A stretch of DNA of 21,273 bases, from the NCBI GenBank assembly GCA_001313365.1, contig BBFS01000083.1:1-21273 (forward strand), read 5' to 3'. Of this stretch, positions 9,354 through 16,097 are shown piece after piece (position 1 is the stretch's first letter; every line of letters begins with the position of its first letter). The position numbers and the translations under genes were made by a program. Under the pieces are notes generated by a model. That model made no database searches and had not been told where the DNA came from. It was given only the letters and a program-made list of their open reading frames with translations. This DNA comes from Paenarthrobacter nitroguajacolicus JCM 14115. GTDB lineage: Bacteria > Actinomycetota > Actinomycetes > Actinomycetales > Micrococcaceae.

Positions 9354-9398
9354 TACCAGGCTTCAGCATGTGCGATGAAGGTTAAGTTGCGCCTGGTA
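9354..9398. promoter_or_regulatory. Spaced inverted repeat in the guaD promoter region
   Basis: TACCAGGC (9354-9361) and GCCTGGTA (9391-9398) are perfect 8-bp arms separated by 29 bp in the divergent gap before guaD. They could form a leader hairpin in the guaD transcript or a pair of half-operators. The 450-bp gap 9276-9725 holds no convincing gene. Confidence 0.35.
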
Positions 9399-9470
9399 GA
9401 TAGCTTCCCGAGGTCCGGGTGCCCGCCTTTGGCAGTTAGAGCGTAGCACCAGGTTTGTGAGCCGCGCCAT

Positions 9471-9506
9471 AGTTTTTTGAAAACTTAATTTCGTGATGCG
9501 AAATTA
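9471..9506. promoter_or_regulatory. Two adjacent AT-rich palindromes in the guaD / 8-oxoguanine deaminase gap
   Basis: AGTTTT-TTG-AAAACT (9471-9485) is followed at once by TAATTTCG-TGATG-CGAAATTA (9486-9506), a perfect 8-bp-arm palindrome. They lie in an AT-rich island of an otherwise GC-rich divergent promoter region, as expected for a repressor operator that could govern both directions. The regulator is not known; the IclR protein in this window is one candidate. Confidence 0.5.
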
Positions 9507-9530
9507 CCTGTGCTGCGGGCAGGCGCCGGA

Positions 9531-9565
9531 CTGGTGCCGGGGGGGCTGGTGCCGGCGCTGGTGCC
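9531..9565 (+). repeat. Short direct repeat CTGGTGCC, three copies
   Basis: CTGGTGCC occurs at 9531-9538, 9546-9553 and 9558-9565, the first two separated by a seven-G run. It is non-coding and has no evident function. Confidence 0.6.
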
Positions 9566-9725
9566 CGAATGTGACCGCAGGCACCCCGCGGGCGTTGACT
9601 GCCGCCGTCGCGCATTTTACGCTTTGGAGACCGGGCCACCCCTCTGGCGGACCGGCCACCTGGATCAGCAGACAGGGCCTAACTGAGCTGGAACGCGTAC
9701 ACGCCGACCAGACAAGGAACCTGTC

Positions 9726-11085
9726 ATGACCACCCCTCTTTGGATCAAGAACCCACTGGGTATCTTCACCGCAAACGACCTCGACGCCGGCGGCGGCTGG
9801 TGGTTTCCGACGGAATAATCGTGGAGCTGGTGCCTACGGGCGGTCAGCCTTCTTCTCCCGCGACTGTCTTTGATGCCTCCGCCCACGTGGTCCTCCCGGG
9901 GGGGCTAATCAACACGCACCACCACTTCTACCAAACCCTCACCCGCGCTTGGGGCCCCGTGGCCAACGCGCCGCTGTTCCCCCTGGCTGCAAAACTTGTA
10001 CCCGGTGTGGGCACGATTGACGCCGCGCAGCCTGGAGCTCGCAGTGCAGGTGGCACTGGCCGAGCTGCTGCTCTCCGGCTGCACCACTGCCGCCGACCAC
10101 CACTACCTCTTCCCCCCCGACGGCATGGAAGACGCAATCGACATCGAAGTAGCTGCGGTGCGCGCCATGGGAATGCGCGCCACCTTGACCCGCGGGTCCA
10201 TGACCCTGGGAGAGGACGACGGCGGGCTGCCGCCCAGGACCACGGTCCAGTCGCCTGAATTGATCCTGGCGGACAGCGAACGGCTGATTCGCCAGTACCA
10301 CGAGACCGGCGATGGGGCTGTTGTGCAGATCGCGCTTGCCCCGTGCTCGCCTTTCTCGGTGACCAAGGAGATCATGGCCGAATCTGCCGCGATGGCAGAA
10401 CGCTTCGATGTCCGGCTGCACACGCACCTTGCCGAGACCATTGACGAGGAAGACTTCTGCCGCTCCATGTTCGGGCTGCGGACCGTGGACTATCTGGAAT
10501 CCGTGGGCTGGTTGGGATCCCGCACCTGGCTTGGGCACGGCATCCATTTCAACGACCACGAGATCGCCAGGCTGGGAGCCGCGGGCACCGCCGTCGCCCA
10601 TTGCCCCCACTTCCAACATGCGCCTCGCCTCCGGGACTGCCCGCGTCCTGGAACTTGAGGCTGCGGGCGTTCCCGTGGGGGCTGGGAGTGGACGGATCGG
10701 CGTCGAACGATGCCTCCAACATGATCCTCGAGGCTCGTCAGGCCCTGTATTTGCAGCGGCTCCGCTATGGCGCCTCGGTTCCCGTGGAGCGGGCACTGGG
10801 ATGGGCTACTCGTGGATCTGCCGCCGTTTTGGGGCGCTCCGACATTGGGCAACTGGCACCCGGACTGCAAGCGGACCTGGCCTTGTTCAAGCCCGACGAG
10901 CTGCGCTTCTCCGGAAGCCACGACCCCGTCGCCGCATTGCTGCTCTGCGGGGCGGACCGTGCCGACCGGGTGATGGTCGGGGGGGTTCTTGGCGCGTTGT
11001 GGACGGTGCGATTCCAGGGCTGGACGTCGCCGGGCTGATCGCTGAGCACTCGGCGGCGGCGCGGAAGCTGGTTGCGGGGGGGTAG
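9726..11085 (+). CDS. 8-oxoguanine deaminase-like amidohydrolase (several frameshifts)
   Basis: This is a zinc amidohydrolase of the AtzB/TrzN-SsnA group. The closest named function is 8-oxoguanine deaminase, which turns 8-oxoguanine into urate and so would feed the uricase encoded downstream. Metal ligands are visible in order: LINTHHHFYQTL near residue 62, HTHLAET near 232, HGIHF near 272, and GVDGSASND near 322. CPTSNMRLASG also appears once the frame is restored. Frame breaks come from a missing G near 9798, five C for four near 9978 and near 10606, five G for four near 10680, and seven G near 10979. Runs at 9898 and 10105 add residues in frame. The start is ATG 9726, with AAGGAA 6 nt upstream; the stop is TAG 11083-11085. 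Other amino-heterocycle substrates remain possible. Confidence 0.87.
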
Positions 11086-11104
11086 GTTTCGGTTGTCCGG
11101 CTGG

Positions 11105-11178
11105 GCCCGTTTCGGGGGGGTTCCCTGCGCAACATGCCGTTCGCACGGCACAGTCCGCAGCGAGCCCACGAAGCGGGC
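11105..11178. repeat. Extragenic palindrome, copy A
   Basis: This 74-bp block folds on itself. GCCCG-TTTCG pairs with CGAA-GCGGGC at the ends, CTGCG pairs with CGCAG, and TGCCGT pairs with ACGGCA around the loop TCGC. Its left part (11105-11146) recurs in inverted orientation at 12214-12253. It follows the 8-oxoguanine deaminase stop by 20 bp and could serve as terminator, but its recurrence suggests a REP-like element. Confidence 0.65.
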
Positions 11179-11238
11179 TTGTCCACATAGGCCTACGCAC
11201 CCCTGCCCTCGCACGCCGGCTCATTGAAGTCTTGACTC

Positions 11239-12180
11239 ATGACACCAAACAACAGCAACGAGCTTCCCGCGGGGGGGATGGATTTGTGGCGGACCCATGA
11301 GCTCCACGAAGCAGGCTTCAACCATCGGAGGATTGCCGCGCTGGTTCGCTCCGGCGCCATAAGACGACTACGTCGCGGTTGCTATATCCGAGGCAGCACG
11401 TGGGCAGCCCAAAAGCCCTGGGTTCGCAGCTTGCAATTGATTGCTGCACACGCACACGGGACGCTTTCGACGTCGTCTGGCGGCTTGGTCTACAGCCACA
11501 CCTCAGCGGCGCGTCTCCACGGCTTATTCCTGTGGGATGTTGGAGACAAAGTCCACATCACGACGCAAACAACAGCGTCCACCACTTCCCACGGCAAGGA
11601 TGTGGTGCCGCACACCCGCCCGCTGGCGAAGATAGGGGCTGTTTTCGTCAAGGGAATGCCTTGCACCACGTTGGAACAGACGGTTGTGGACTGCTGCCTC
11701 ATGCTCAACTACAAACAAGCCCTGGTGCTCATGGATCACGCCCTCCGAAAAGGTGCCGATGCCTCGAAACTGCAAGAGATGTGCGCATCGCTGGCCGGAC
11801 GCAACGGAGTTCTCACTCTTCGCCGGGCTTTGGAGAATGCCGATGCCCGATCCGAGTCACCCGGCGAAACCCTGACCCGCGAGCTGCTGCAACGGTTGCG
11901 GATCGAGCCGCACGAACTACAGGTGAAGGTGGCGTCAACCGAAGGCCACCATCGGTTGGACTTTGCATGGAAGGAAAAGAAGGTGGCCCTGGAGTTCGAT
12001 GGAAAGGTGAAGTACTTCGACTACGCACCCACCGCCGAGGTGATTTACCAGGAACGGCAGCGAGAAAAGGCCCTCACCGAGCTCGGCTGGAAGTTCATCC
12101 GGATCAAGTGGCAGCAGTTGTTTCGGGAGCAGGAGTTCAAAACAACAGTGCTGAGGGTACTGCGGGGGGGAGCAAGCTAG
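11239..12180 (+). CDS. AbiEi-type wHTH / DUF559 (Vsr-like) nuclease-domain protein
   Basis: The 313-residue protein has two recognisable parts. The N-terminal half resembles the AbiEi antitoxin winged-helix domain and its extension: THELHEAGFNHRRIAALVRSG, then IRRLRRGCYI, and a TTLEQTVVDCC segment. The C-terminal third looks like DUF559/Vsr-like PD-(D/E)xK nuclease: SPGETLTRELL, then RLDFAW, VALEFDGKVKYF, QREKALTELGW, and IRIKWQQLF. Putative metal residues are the D of RLDFAW and the E of LEFDG. The frame is intact apart from probable one-codon additions at the G7 runs near 11271 and 12164. Such proteins are frequent in actinobacteria; many are annotated as hypothetical, and a role in defence or toxin control is inference. 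No AbiEii toxin gene is adjacent. The gene is flanked by inverted copies of one palindromic element. Confidence 0.85.
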   Translation: MTPNNSNELPAGGMDLWRTHELHEAGFNHRRIAALVRSGAIRRLRRGCYIRGSTWAAQKPWVRSLQLIAAHAHGTLSTSSGGLVYSHTSAARLHGLFLWDVGDKVHITTQTTASTTSHGKDVVPHTRPLAKIGAVFVKGMPCTTLEQTVVDCCLMLNYKQALVLMDHALRKGADASKLQEMCASLAGRNGVLTLRRALENADARSESPGETLTRELLQRLRIEPHELQVKVASTEGHHRLDFAWKEKKVALEFDGKVKYFDYAPTAEVIYQERQREKALTELGWKFIRIKWQQLFREQEFKTTVLRVLRGGAS

Positions 12181-12213
12181 AGCCCATCTCGGGGATTAGC
12201 TGCGCATTCGATG

Positions 12214-12253
12214 GTGCGCACGGCACGTTGCGCAGGGAACCCACGAATCGGGC
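12214..12253. repeat. Extragenic palindrome, copy B (inverted relative to copy A)
   Basis: The reverse complement of 12214-12242 matches 11118-11146 at 27 of 29 bases. The match extends with a few differences to 12253 against 11105. Copy A has seven G where copy B has T plus three G, so some length difference is probably artefact. It lies 34 bp after the AbiEi/DUF559 stop. Confidence 0.7.
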
Positions 12254-12292
12254 GGGGACCGAGCGGGCGCGACGGTCAGGCAGCAACGGAAA

Positions 12293-12324
12293 GGCGGGCG
12301 ATACCTCCACAGGTATCGCCCGCC
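12293..12324. terminator. Perfect 14-bp hairpin terminator
   Basis: GGCGGGCGATACCT and AGGTATCGCCCGCC pair perfectly around the loop CCAC. It stands between the convergent AbiEi/DUF559 gene and the small minus-strand gene, so it can end both. Confidence 0.8.
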
Positions 12325-12374
12325 TCGTTGGCTCTGTTGCGCAGAGTCCGCACCCCCTGGATGCAGGAAAGATC

Positions 12375-12551
12375 TTAGGGGGCGCTGCCGGCCGAATACC
12401 GGGAGCGCGCGCAGCCAACGGGAGAACCCGCCGGCTTTGCGGTCACAGTCGGCCGGAATATAGAAGTCGGGATCTGTTGCACCGAAGGGCAGGTACAGCT
12501 CCTGACCGGCGCCGGGAATTCCACGACGTTGTTCGTATCCTTCGAGTCCAT
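12375..12551 (-). CDS. Small uncharacterised protein, about 58 residues (two compensating indels)
   Basis: ATG 12551 is preceded by AGGAGG at ideal spacing. The N-terminus reads MDSKDTNNVVEFPAPG. If one G is restored near 12509 (GGG for GG), it continues as QELYLPFGATDPDFYIPAD, then CDRKAGGFSRWLRALPVFG and RQRP. It closes at TAA 12375-12377 if the run there is four C, not five. I infer a soluble, acidic N-terminal part and a basic C-terminal helix. I do not recognise the family. Support comes from the ribosome site, plausible amino-acid flow after the same two error types seen elsewhere in the window, and the terminator directly downstream. Without the corrections the frame reads on into unlikely sequence. 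Confidence 0.6.
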   Translation of the reverse strand: MDSKDTNNVVEFPAPVRSCTCPSVQQIPTSIFRPTVTAKPAGSPVGCARSRYSAGSAP

Positions 12552-12578
12552 CTGTTCCTCCTCTTTCTCATACAAACA

Positions 12579-12599
12579 GTTTCCGCACTTCGGAAAACT
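12579..12599. promoter_or_regulatory. Palindrome upstream of the small minus-strand gene
   Basis: AGTTTCCG and CGGAAAACT face each other across CACTT, in the AT-rich stretch just before the small gene's ribosome site. The sequence GTGGAAAGTG follows at 12611-12620. It may be an operator or a leader hairpin. Confidence 0.35.
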
Positions 12600-12804
12600 T
12601 TTATTGTTATGTGGAAAGTGTAGGCAGCGGCGAAAGCAGTCGTCAAGACCCCCCCTCGGAGGCGAAGTGAGTTGCCCCGGTCACATTTGGATGGTTCATA
12701 ACGATCCTTCGATACCCGTATACACAAGACGAAATAGTGCGCTACTCTCGAATCAGTTCGTGGCGTAGGTCACGTAACCTGAGAGCAGCAGGCAGGGTCG
12801 TAAT

Positions 12805-12836
12805 GAGCTGGCATCCATGGATGCTGGCTCTTTTTT
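12805..12836 (+). terminator. Intrinsic terminator upstream of uricase
   Basis: GAGCTGGCATCC and GGATGCTGGCTC form a stem (with the 14-bp palindrome GCATCCATGGATGC at its core) followed directly by TTTTTT. This is the most classical rho-independent terminator in the window, yet no plus-strand gene ends before it. The 120 bp ahead of it hold short complementary segments (CTCTC with GAGAG, GGT with ACC around CACGTA). It may end a small RNA or act in a leader. Confidence 0.65.
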
Positions 12837-12861
12837 GTTGGGTCGGCTCCACCAGAAACGC

Positions 12862-12905
12862 AGTGGAAACACGCGCTTAATTTCATTGATGGAACGTAGG
12901 TTCCA
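12862..12905 (+). promoter_or_regulatory. Candidate IclR-type operators before uricase
   Basis: AGTGGAAACAC (12862-12872) is identical, on the other strand, to 16990-17000 in the IclR/malic enzyme promoter gap. A perfect palindrome TGGAAC-GTAG-GTTCCA (12890-12905) follows, 18 bp before the uricase ATG. TGGAA/TTCCA palindromes are typical targets of IclR-family repressors such as AllR. Assignment to the IclR gene in this window is inference. Confidence 0.5.
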
Positions 12906-12923
12906 CCTCACAGAAGTTGGGAT

Positions 12924-13844
12924 ATGACCATGAGCAACAACATCGTCCTCGGCGAAAACCAGTACGGCAAGGCAGAAGTCCGCGTCGTCAAGGTCACTCG
13001 GGATACAGACCGCCACCACATCGAAGACCTGAACGTCACTTCGCAACTGCGCGGCGACTTCCAGGCGGCCCACCTCGAAGGCGACAACGGCCACGTCGTT
13101 GCCACCGACACCCAGAAGAACACGGTCTACGCCTTTGCCCGTGAAGGCATCGGCTCCCCCCCTGAGTCCTTCCTCCTGCGCCTCGCAGACCACTTCACCG
13201 GCGGATTCGACTGGGTTACCGGCGGCCGCTGGGAAGCCGAAGCCTACAGCTGGGATCGTATCCAGGCTCACGGAGAGGGACACGACCACAGCTTTGTCCG
13301 CAACGGACAAGAGGTGCGCACCGCCGTCGTCGTCCGTGATGGGGCAACCACCCACCTTATTTCCGGCCTCAAGGACCTGACCGTCCTGAAGACCACGCAG
13401 TCCGGTTTTGTCGGCTACCCGCGGGATAAGTACACCACCCTTCCGGAAACCACCGACCGCATCCTGGCCACCGATGTATCCGCCCGCTGGCGCTACAACA
13501 CCAACCTGGACTTCGCCGGCACGGACTTCAACAAGAGCTACGAGGACATCAAAGCCCTCTTGCTCGAAGGCTTCACGGAAAACTACTCCCACGCCCTGCA
13601 GCAGACGCTGTTCGACATGGGCAAGAAGGTCCTGGAAGCACACAGCGAAGTGGACGAGATCAAGTTCTCCATGCCCAACAAGCACCACTTCCTGGTTGAC
13701 CTGAGCCCGTTCGGCCTGGACAACCCCCCCAACGAGGTCTTCTTCGCCGCGGATCGCCCGTACGGCCTCATCGAAGCAACTGTCCAGCGCGAGAACATCG
13801 AAGCTGCACCCGTTGCCTGGAGCGGCATCGCCGGCTTCTGCTAA
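12924..13844 (+). CDS. Urate oxidase (factor-independent uricase)
   Basis: Cofactor-free uricase oxidises urate to 5-hydroxyisourate with release of hydrogen peroxide. The protein of about 304 residues is close to the well-known Arthrobacter globiformis enzyme. The catalytic and substrate stretch VATDTQKNTVYAFA is near residues 60-73. Further on are FPRDKYTTL-like GYPRDKYTTLPETTDRILATD, RWRYN, MPNKHHFLVDL and FFAADRPYGLIEAT, with the C-terminal GIAGFC. It is one of the few metabolic genes here with an unbroken frame. Both of its C7 runs (about 13155 and 13724) insert exactly one proline (GSPPES, DNPPNEV), where relatives have one. The start is ATG 12924; ATG 12930 is an alternative. No HIU hydrolase or OHCU decarboxylase gene is adjacent. 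Confidence 0.95.
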   Translation: MTMSNNIVLGENQYGKAEVRVVKVTRDTDRHHIEDLNVTSQLRGDFQAAHLEGDNGHVVATDTQKNTVYAFAREGIGSPPESFLLRLADHFTGGFDWVTGGRWEAEAYSWDRIQAHGEGHDHSFVRNGQEVRTAVVVRDGATTHLISGLKDLTVLKTTQSGFVGYPRDKYTTLPETTDRILATDVSARWRYNTNLDFAGTDFNKSYEDIKALLLEGFTENYSHALQQTLFDMGKKVLEAHSEVDEIKFSMPNKHHFLVDLSPFGLDNPPNEVFFAADRPYGLIEATVQRENIEAAPVAWSGIAGFC

Positions 13845-13880
13845 GCCCGCACCAAACCAGCACTAAAAAGCACCACCCAC

Positions 13881-13938
13881 GGGTTTGTGTGCAGGCCCCC
13901 CCCACGGCGCCCCGTACGGCCGGGCCTGCACACAACCC
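13881..13938 (+). terminator. Hairpin after uricase
   Basis: GGGTTTGTGTGCAGGCCC pairs with GGGCCTGCACACAACCC around a loop that includes an eight-C run and CGGCGCCCCGTACGG. It lies 37 nt after the uricase stop and before the permease, so it probably terminates or partly attenuates readthrough. Confidence 0.7.
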
Positions 13939-13962
13939 CAACCCCAAACAACCCAAGATTTT

Positions 13963-14026
13963 GTTAGCCAGACACAGTTAGCCAGACGAAGACGTCTGCC
14001 ATGAACCCAGAAAGTCTGCCATGAAC
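13963..14026 (+). repeat. Two sets of direct repeats at the permease start, creating a mini-ORF
   Basis: GTTAGCCAGAC occurs at 13963-13973 and 13977-13987. GTCTGCCATGAAC occurs at 13994-14006 and 14014-14026. The second set duplicates the start codon: ATG 14001 opens a seven-codon frame (MNPESLP) whose TGA (14022-14024) overlaps the permease ATG at 14021 as ATGA. Neither ATG has a strong ribosome site. Confidence 0.7.
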
Positions 14027-15531
14027 ATCAAGAAGAAATCCCGCCCTGCGAATACCACCCGTTCGCAGACGCATCAGTCGGAACGTCCCGAGGATAAGCG
14101 ACTCTCCATCGGAAGCACCTTCGCTTACGGCTTCCAGCACGTCCTCACCATGTACGGCGGAATCATTGCCCCGCCGTTGATCATCGGCGCGGCCGCCGGC
14201 ATGTCCTCGCAGGACATCGGCCTCCTCATTGCCGCCTGCTTGTTCGTTGGCGGCCTGGCCACCATCCTGCAGACCGTCGGCATTCCGTTCTTCGGCTCGC
14301 AGTTGCCATTGGTACAGGGCGTTTCCTTCGCCGGTGTTTCCACCATGGTGGCGATCGTCCAAGGCGGTGGCGGGATCCAGGCGGTGTTCGGCTCGGTCAT
14401 TGTGGCCTCGCTGATTGGCCTGGCGATCACTCCCCTGTTCTCCAAGATCATCAAGTTCTTCCCACCGGTGGTTACTGGAACCGTGATCACCACTATCGGC
14501 CTCACACTGATGCCGGTGGCAGCAAACTGGGCCATGGGCGGCAACGCCAAGGCGGACAATTACGGCAGCATGGCCAACATCGGCCTCGCAGCAGCAACCA
14601 TGGGCGTCGTCCTGCTCCTGAGCAAGGTGGGGGGGAACGCCGCTATCTCCAGGCTCTCCATCCTGCTGGCCATGGTCATCGGCACCATCATCGCGTTCGT
14701 GGCAGGCATGGCTGACTTCTCCAAGGTTGGCCAGGGCGACATCGTCGCATTCCCCCACGCCGTTCGCTTTCGGTGCTCCGACCTTCGAAATCGCAGCAAT
14801 CATCTCCATGCTTATCGTCATCCTGGTGACCCTGACCGAAACCTCGGCAGACATCATCGCAGTGGGCGAGATCGTGGACACCAAGGTGGACTCCCGCCGC
14901 ATCGGCGACGGCCTCCGCGCCGACATGCTCTCCAGCGCCATCTCCCCGCTGTTCAACTCCTTCACCCAGAGCGCCTTCGCCCAGACGTCGGCCTCGTCGC
15001 CATCACGGGCATCAAGAGCCGCTTCGTAGTCAGCGCCGGCGGCCTCATCCTGGTGATCCTTGGCCTCCTGCCGATCCTGGGCCGCGTTGTCGCAGCGGTT
15101 CCGACGCCCGTCCTGGGCGGCGCCGGCGTCGTACTCTTCGGTACGGTGGCAGCCAGCGGTATCCGTACCCTGGCCAAGGTTGAGTACAAGAACAACATGA
15201 ACCTGATCATCGTGGCGGCGTCAATCGGCTTCGGCATGATCCCCATCGCCGCGCCGTCCTTCTACGACGCGTTCCCGTCCTGGTTCTCCACGATCTTCCA
15301 CTCCGGCATCAGCTCGGCAGCCGTCATGGCCATCCTGCTGAACATCCTCTTCAACCACCTCAAAGCCGGCAACTCGGACAACCAGTCGGTATTCGTCGCG
15401 GGCACGGACCGGATCGTCAGCGAAGAGGACATCAAGTGCCTCAGCGAAGGCGACCGCTTCGAGAACGGCAAGCTCATCGACGCGACGGCAAGGAAGTCCC
15501 GCTCAAGACGTCCAGCGCGTCGGAGCACTAA
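14021..15531 (+). CDS. NCS2 family urate/xanthine permease (three frameshifts)
   Basis: This is an inner-membrane symporter of the nucleobase-ascorbate (XanQ/UacT/PucJ) branch. It is recognised by GFQHVLTMYGGIIAPPLI in helix 1, FFGSQLPLVQGVSF, ETSADIIAVGEIV, and the signature QSAFAQNVGLVAITGIKSR after restoring one base. About a dozen hydrophobic segments run from residue 40 to 455. The frame is broken near 14752 (five C for four), near 14992 (one A missing in CAGAACGTC) and near 15484 (one G missing). The corrected C-terminus is VPLKTSSASEH with TAA at 15529-15531. A G7 near 14630 adds an in-frame glycine. It follows uricase on the same strand, which makes urate the most likely cargo; xanthine is the alternative. 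Confidence 0.9.
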
Positions 15532-15551
15532 CTTTCTGGTCCGCCGAAATA

Positions 15552-15592
15552 ACACTTGACGCCCATGTTTGCGGAAAACATGCGTCAAGTGT
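15552..15592. terminator. Hairpin after the permease (twin palindrome 1)
   Basis: ACACTTGACGC and GCGTCAAGTGT form the base, ATGTTT and AAACAT the upper stem around GCGG. It lies 20 nt after the corrected permease stop. The core GCCCATGTTT..GGAAAACATG is shared with the palindrome at 16042-16074. Confidence 0.75.
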
Positions 15593-15673
15593 CATCTCAC
15601 GCAGAACGTACGACGGCGGCACTCACCCCTCGCGGGAAGCTCACCTGCACGCTTCGCACCGTGGGATCAGCCC

Positions 15674-16044
15674 ATGACCGAACAGTCACCCTGCTTCCGC
15701 TCATTGGCCTTCCGCGAGATCCCGACTCCGGACTACGCGGACGTTTGCCTGGCCGTCCTTCCAGACGGAGCCAGCACGGAACCTGCGGAGTGGGCGGAGC
15801 GGCTGTTCTCCCTGGAGTCCATGCCCCCCCGCTGGGTTGCTGCGGCGATGGGTTTGCGACAGGGCCTGGTCCCTTTGATCGGCATCCCCCCCAAGGCCCC
15901 CCCGCGGGACACGTTCAGAGTGACGGATCAGTCCGGCGAAGAAGCCTGATCTTTGTCCGGGACAAGCACTTGGACTTCGCGGCTGCCGTCGGGGTCGACC
16001 CGGTGGGCCGACCGATCGTGGTGAAGGCGCGAGATGACAGATAA
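15674..16044 (+). CDS. DUF2867-like protein, apparently shortened (one frameshift)
   Basis: The N-terminal part (PTPDYADVCLAVLP, then PRWVAAAMGLRQGLVPLIGIP) and the following DTFRV and LIFVRDKHLDFAAAVGVDP resemble DUF2867 family proteins, whose function is unknown. One C is missing near 15947 (GAAGCCTGATC for GAAGCCCTGATC). Once restored, the frame continues to TAA 16042-16044. Three C7 runs (about 15823, 15885 and 15897) each add a proline. At about 121 residues the C-terminus looks short, because the family usually continues past the GVDP region with more strands. The stop codon is the first triplet of a perfect palindrome. The start is ATG 15674, with only a weak ribosome site. It has no evident tie to purine breakdown. 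Confidence 0.65.
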
Positions 16045-16074
16045 TGCCCATGTTTTTGGAAAACATGGGCATTA
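16042..16074. terminator. Perfect 15-bp palindrome (twin palindrome 2)
   Basis: TAATGCCCATGTTTT and AAAACATGGGCATTA are exact reverse complements around TGG. It includes the stop of the DUF2867-like gene and lies 23 nt from the convergent IclR stop, so it can end both transcripts. Confidence 0.75.
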
Positions 16075-16097
16075 AGTGCCAACTCGGCGAAAGAAAA

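Noticed and set aside
9531..9565. CRISPR-like or regulatory repeat array CTGGTGCC
   Set aside because: The units are only 8 bp, with irregular short spacing and a G7 run between them; nothing resembles repeats with spacers.
11239..12180. Complete AbiE toxin-antitoxin system
   Set aside because: Only an AbiEi-like domain is present; no AbiEii nucleotidyltransferase toxin gene lies next to it.
12740..12836. Known riboswitch (TPP, glycine, c-di-AMP) before the terminator upstream of uricase
   Set aside because: CCTGAGAG recalls the TPP motif, but the other conserved elements of these classes are absent.
12753..13688. Minus-strand open frame (about 311 codons) opposite uricase
   Set aside because: Uricase is certain on the plus strand; the antisense frame has no motif or ribosome site.
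13964..14965. Minus-strand open frame (about 333 codons) opposite the NCS2 permease
   Set aside because: The His/Asp/Gly-rich product has no recognisable motif, and the opposite strand encodes the permease.
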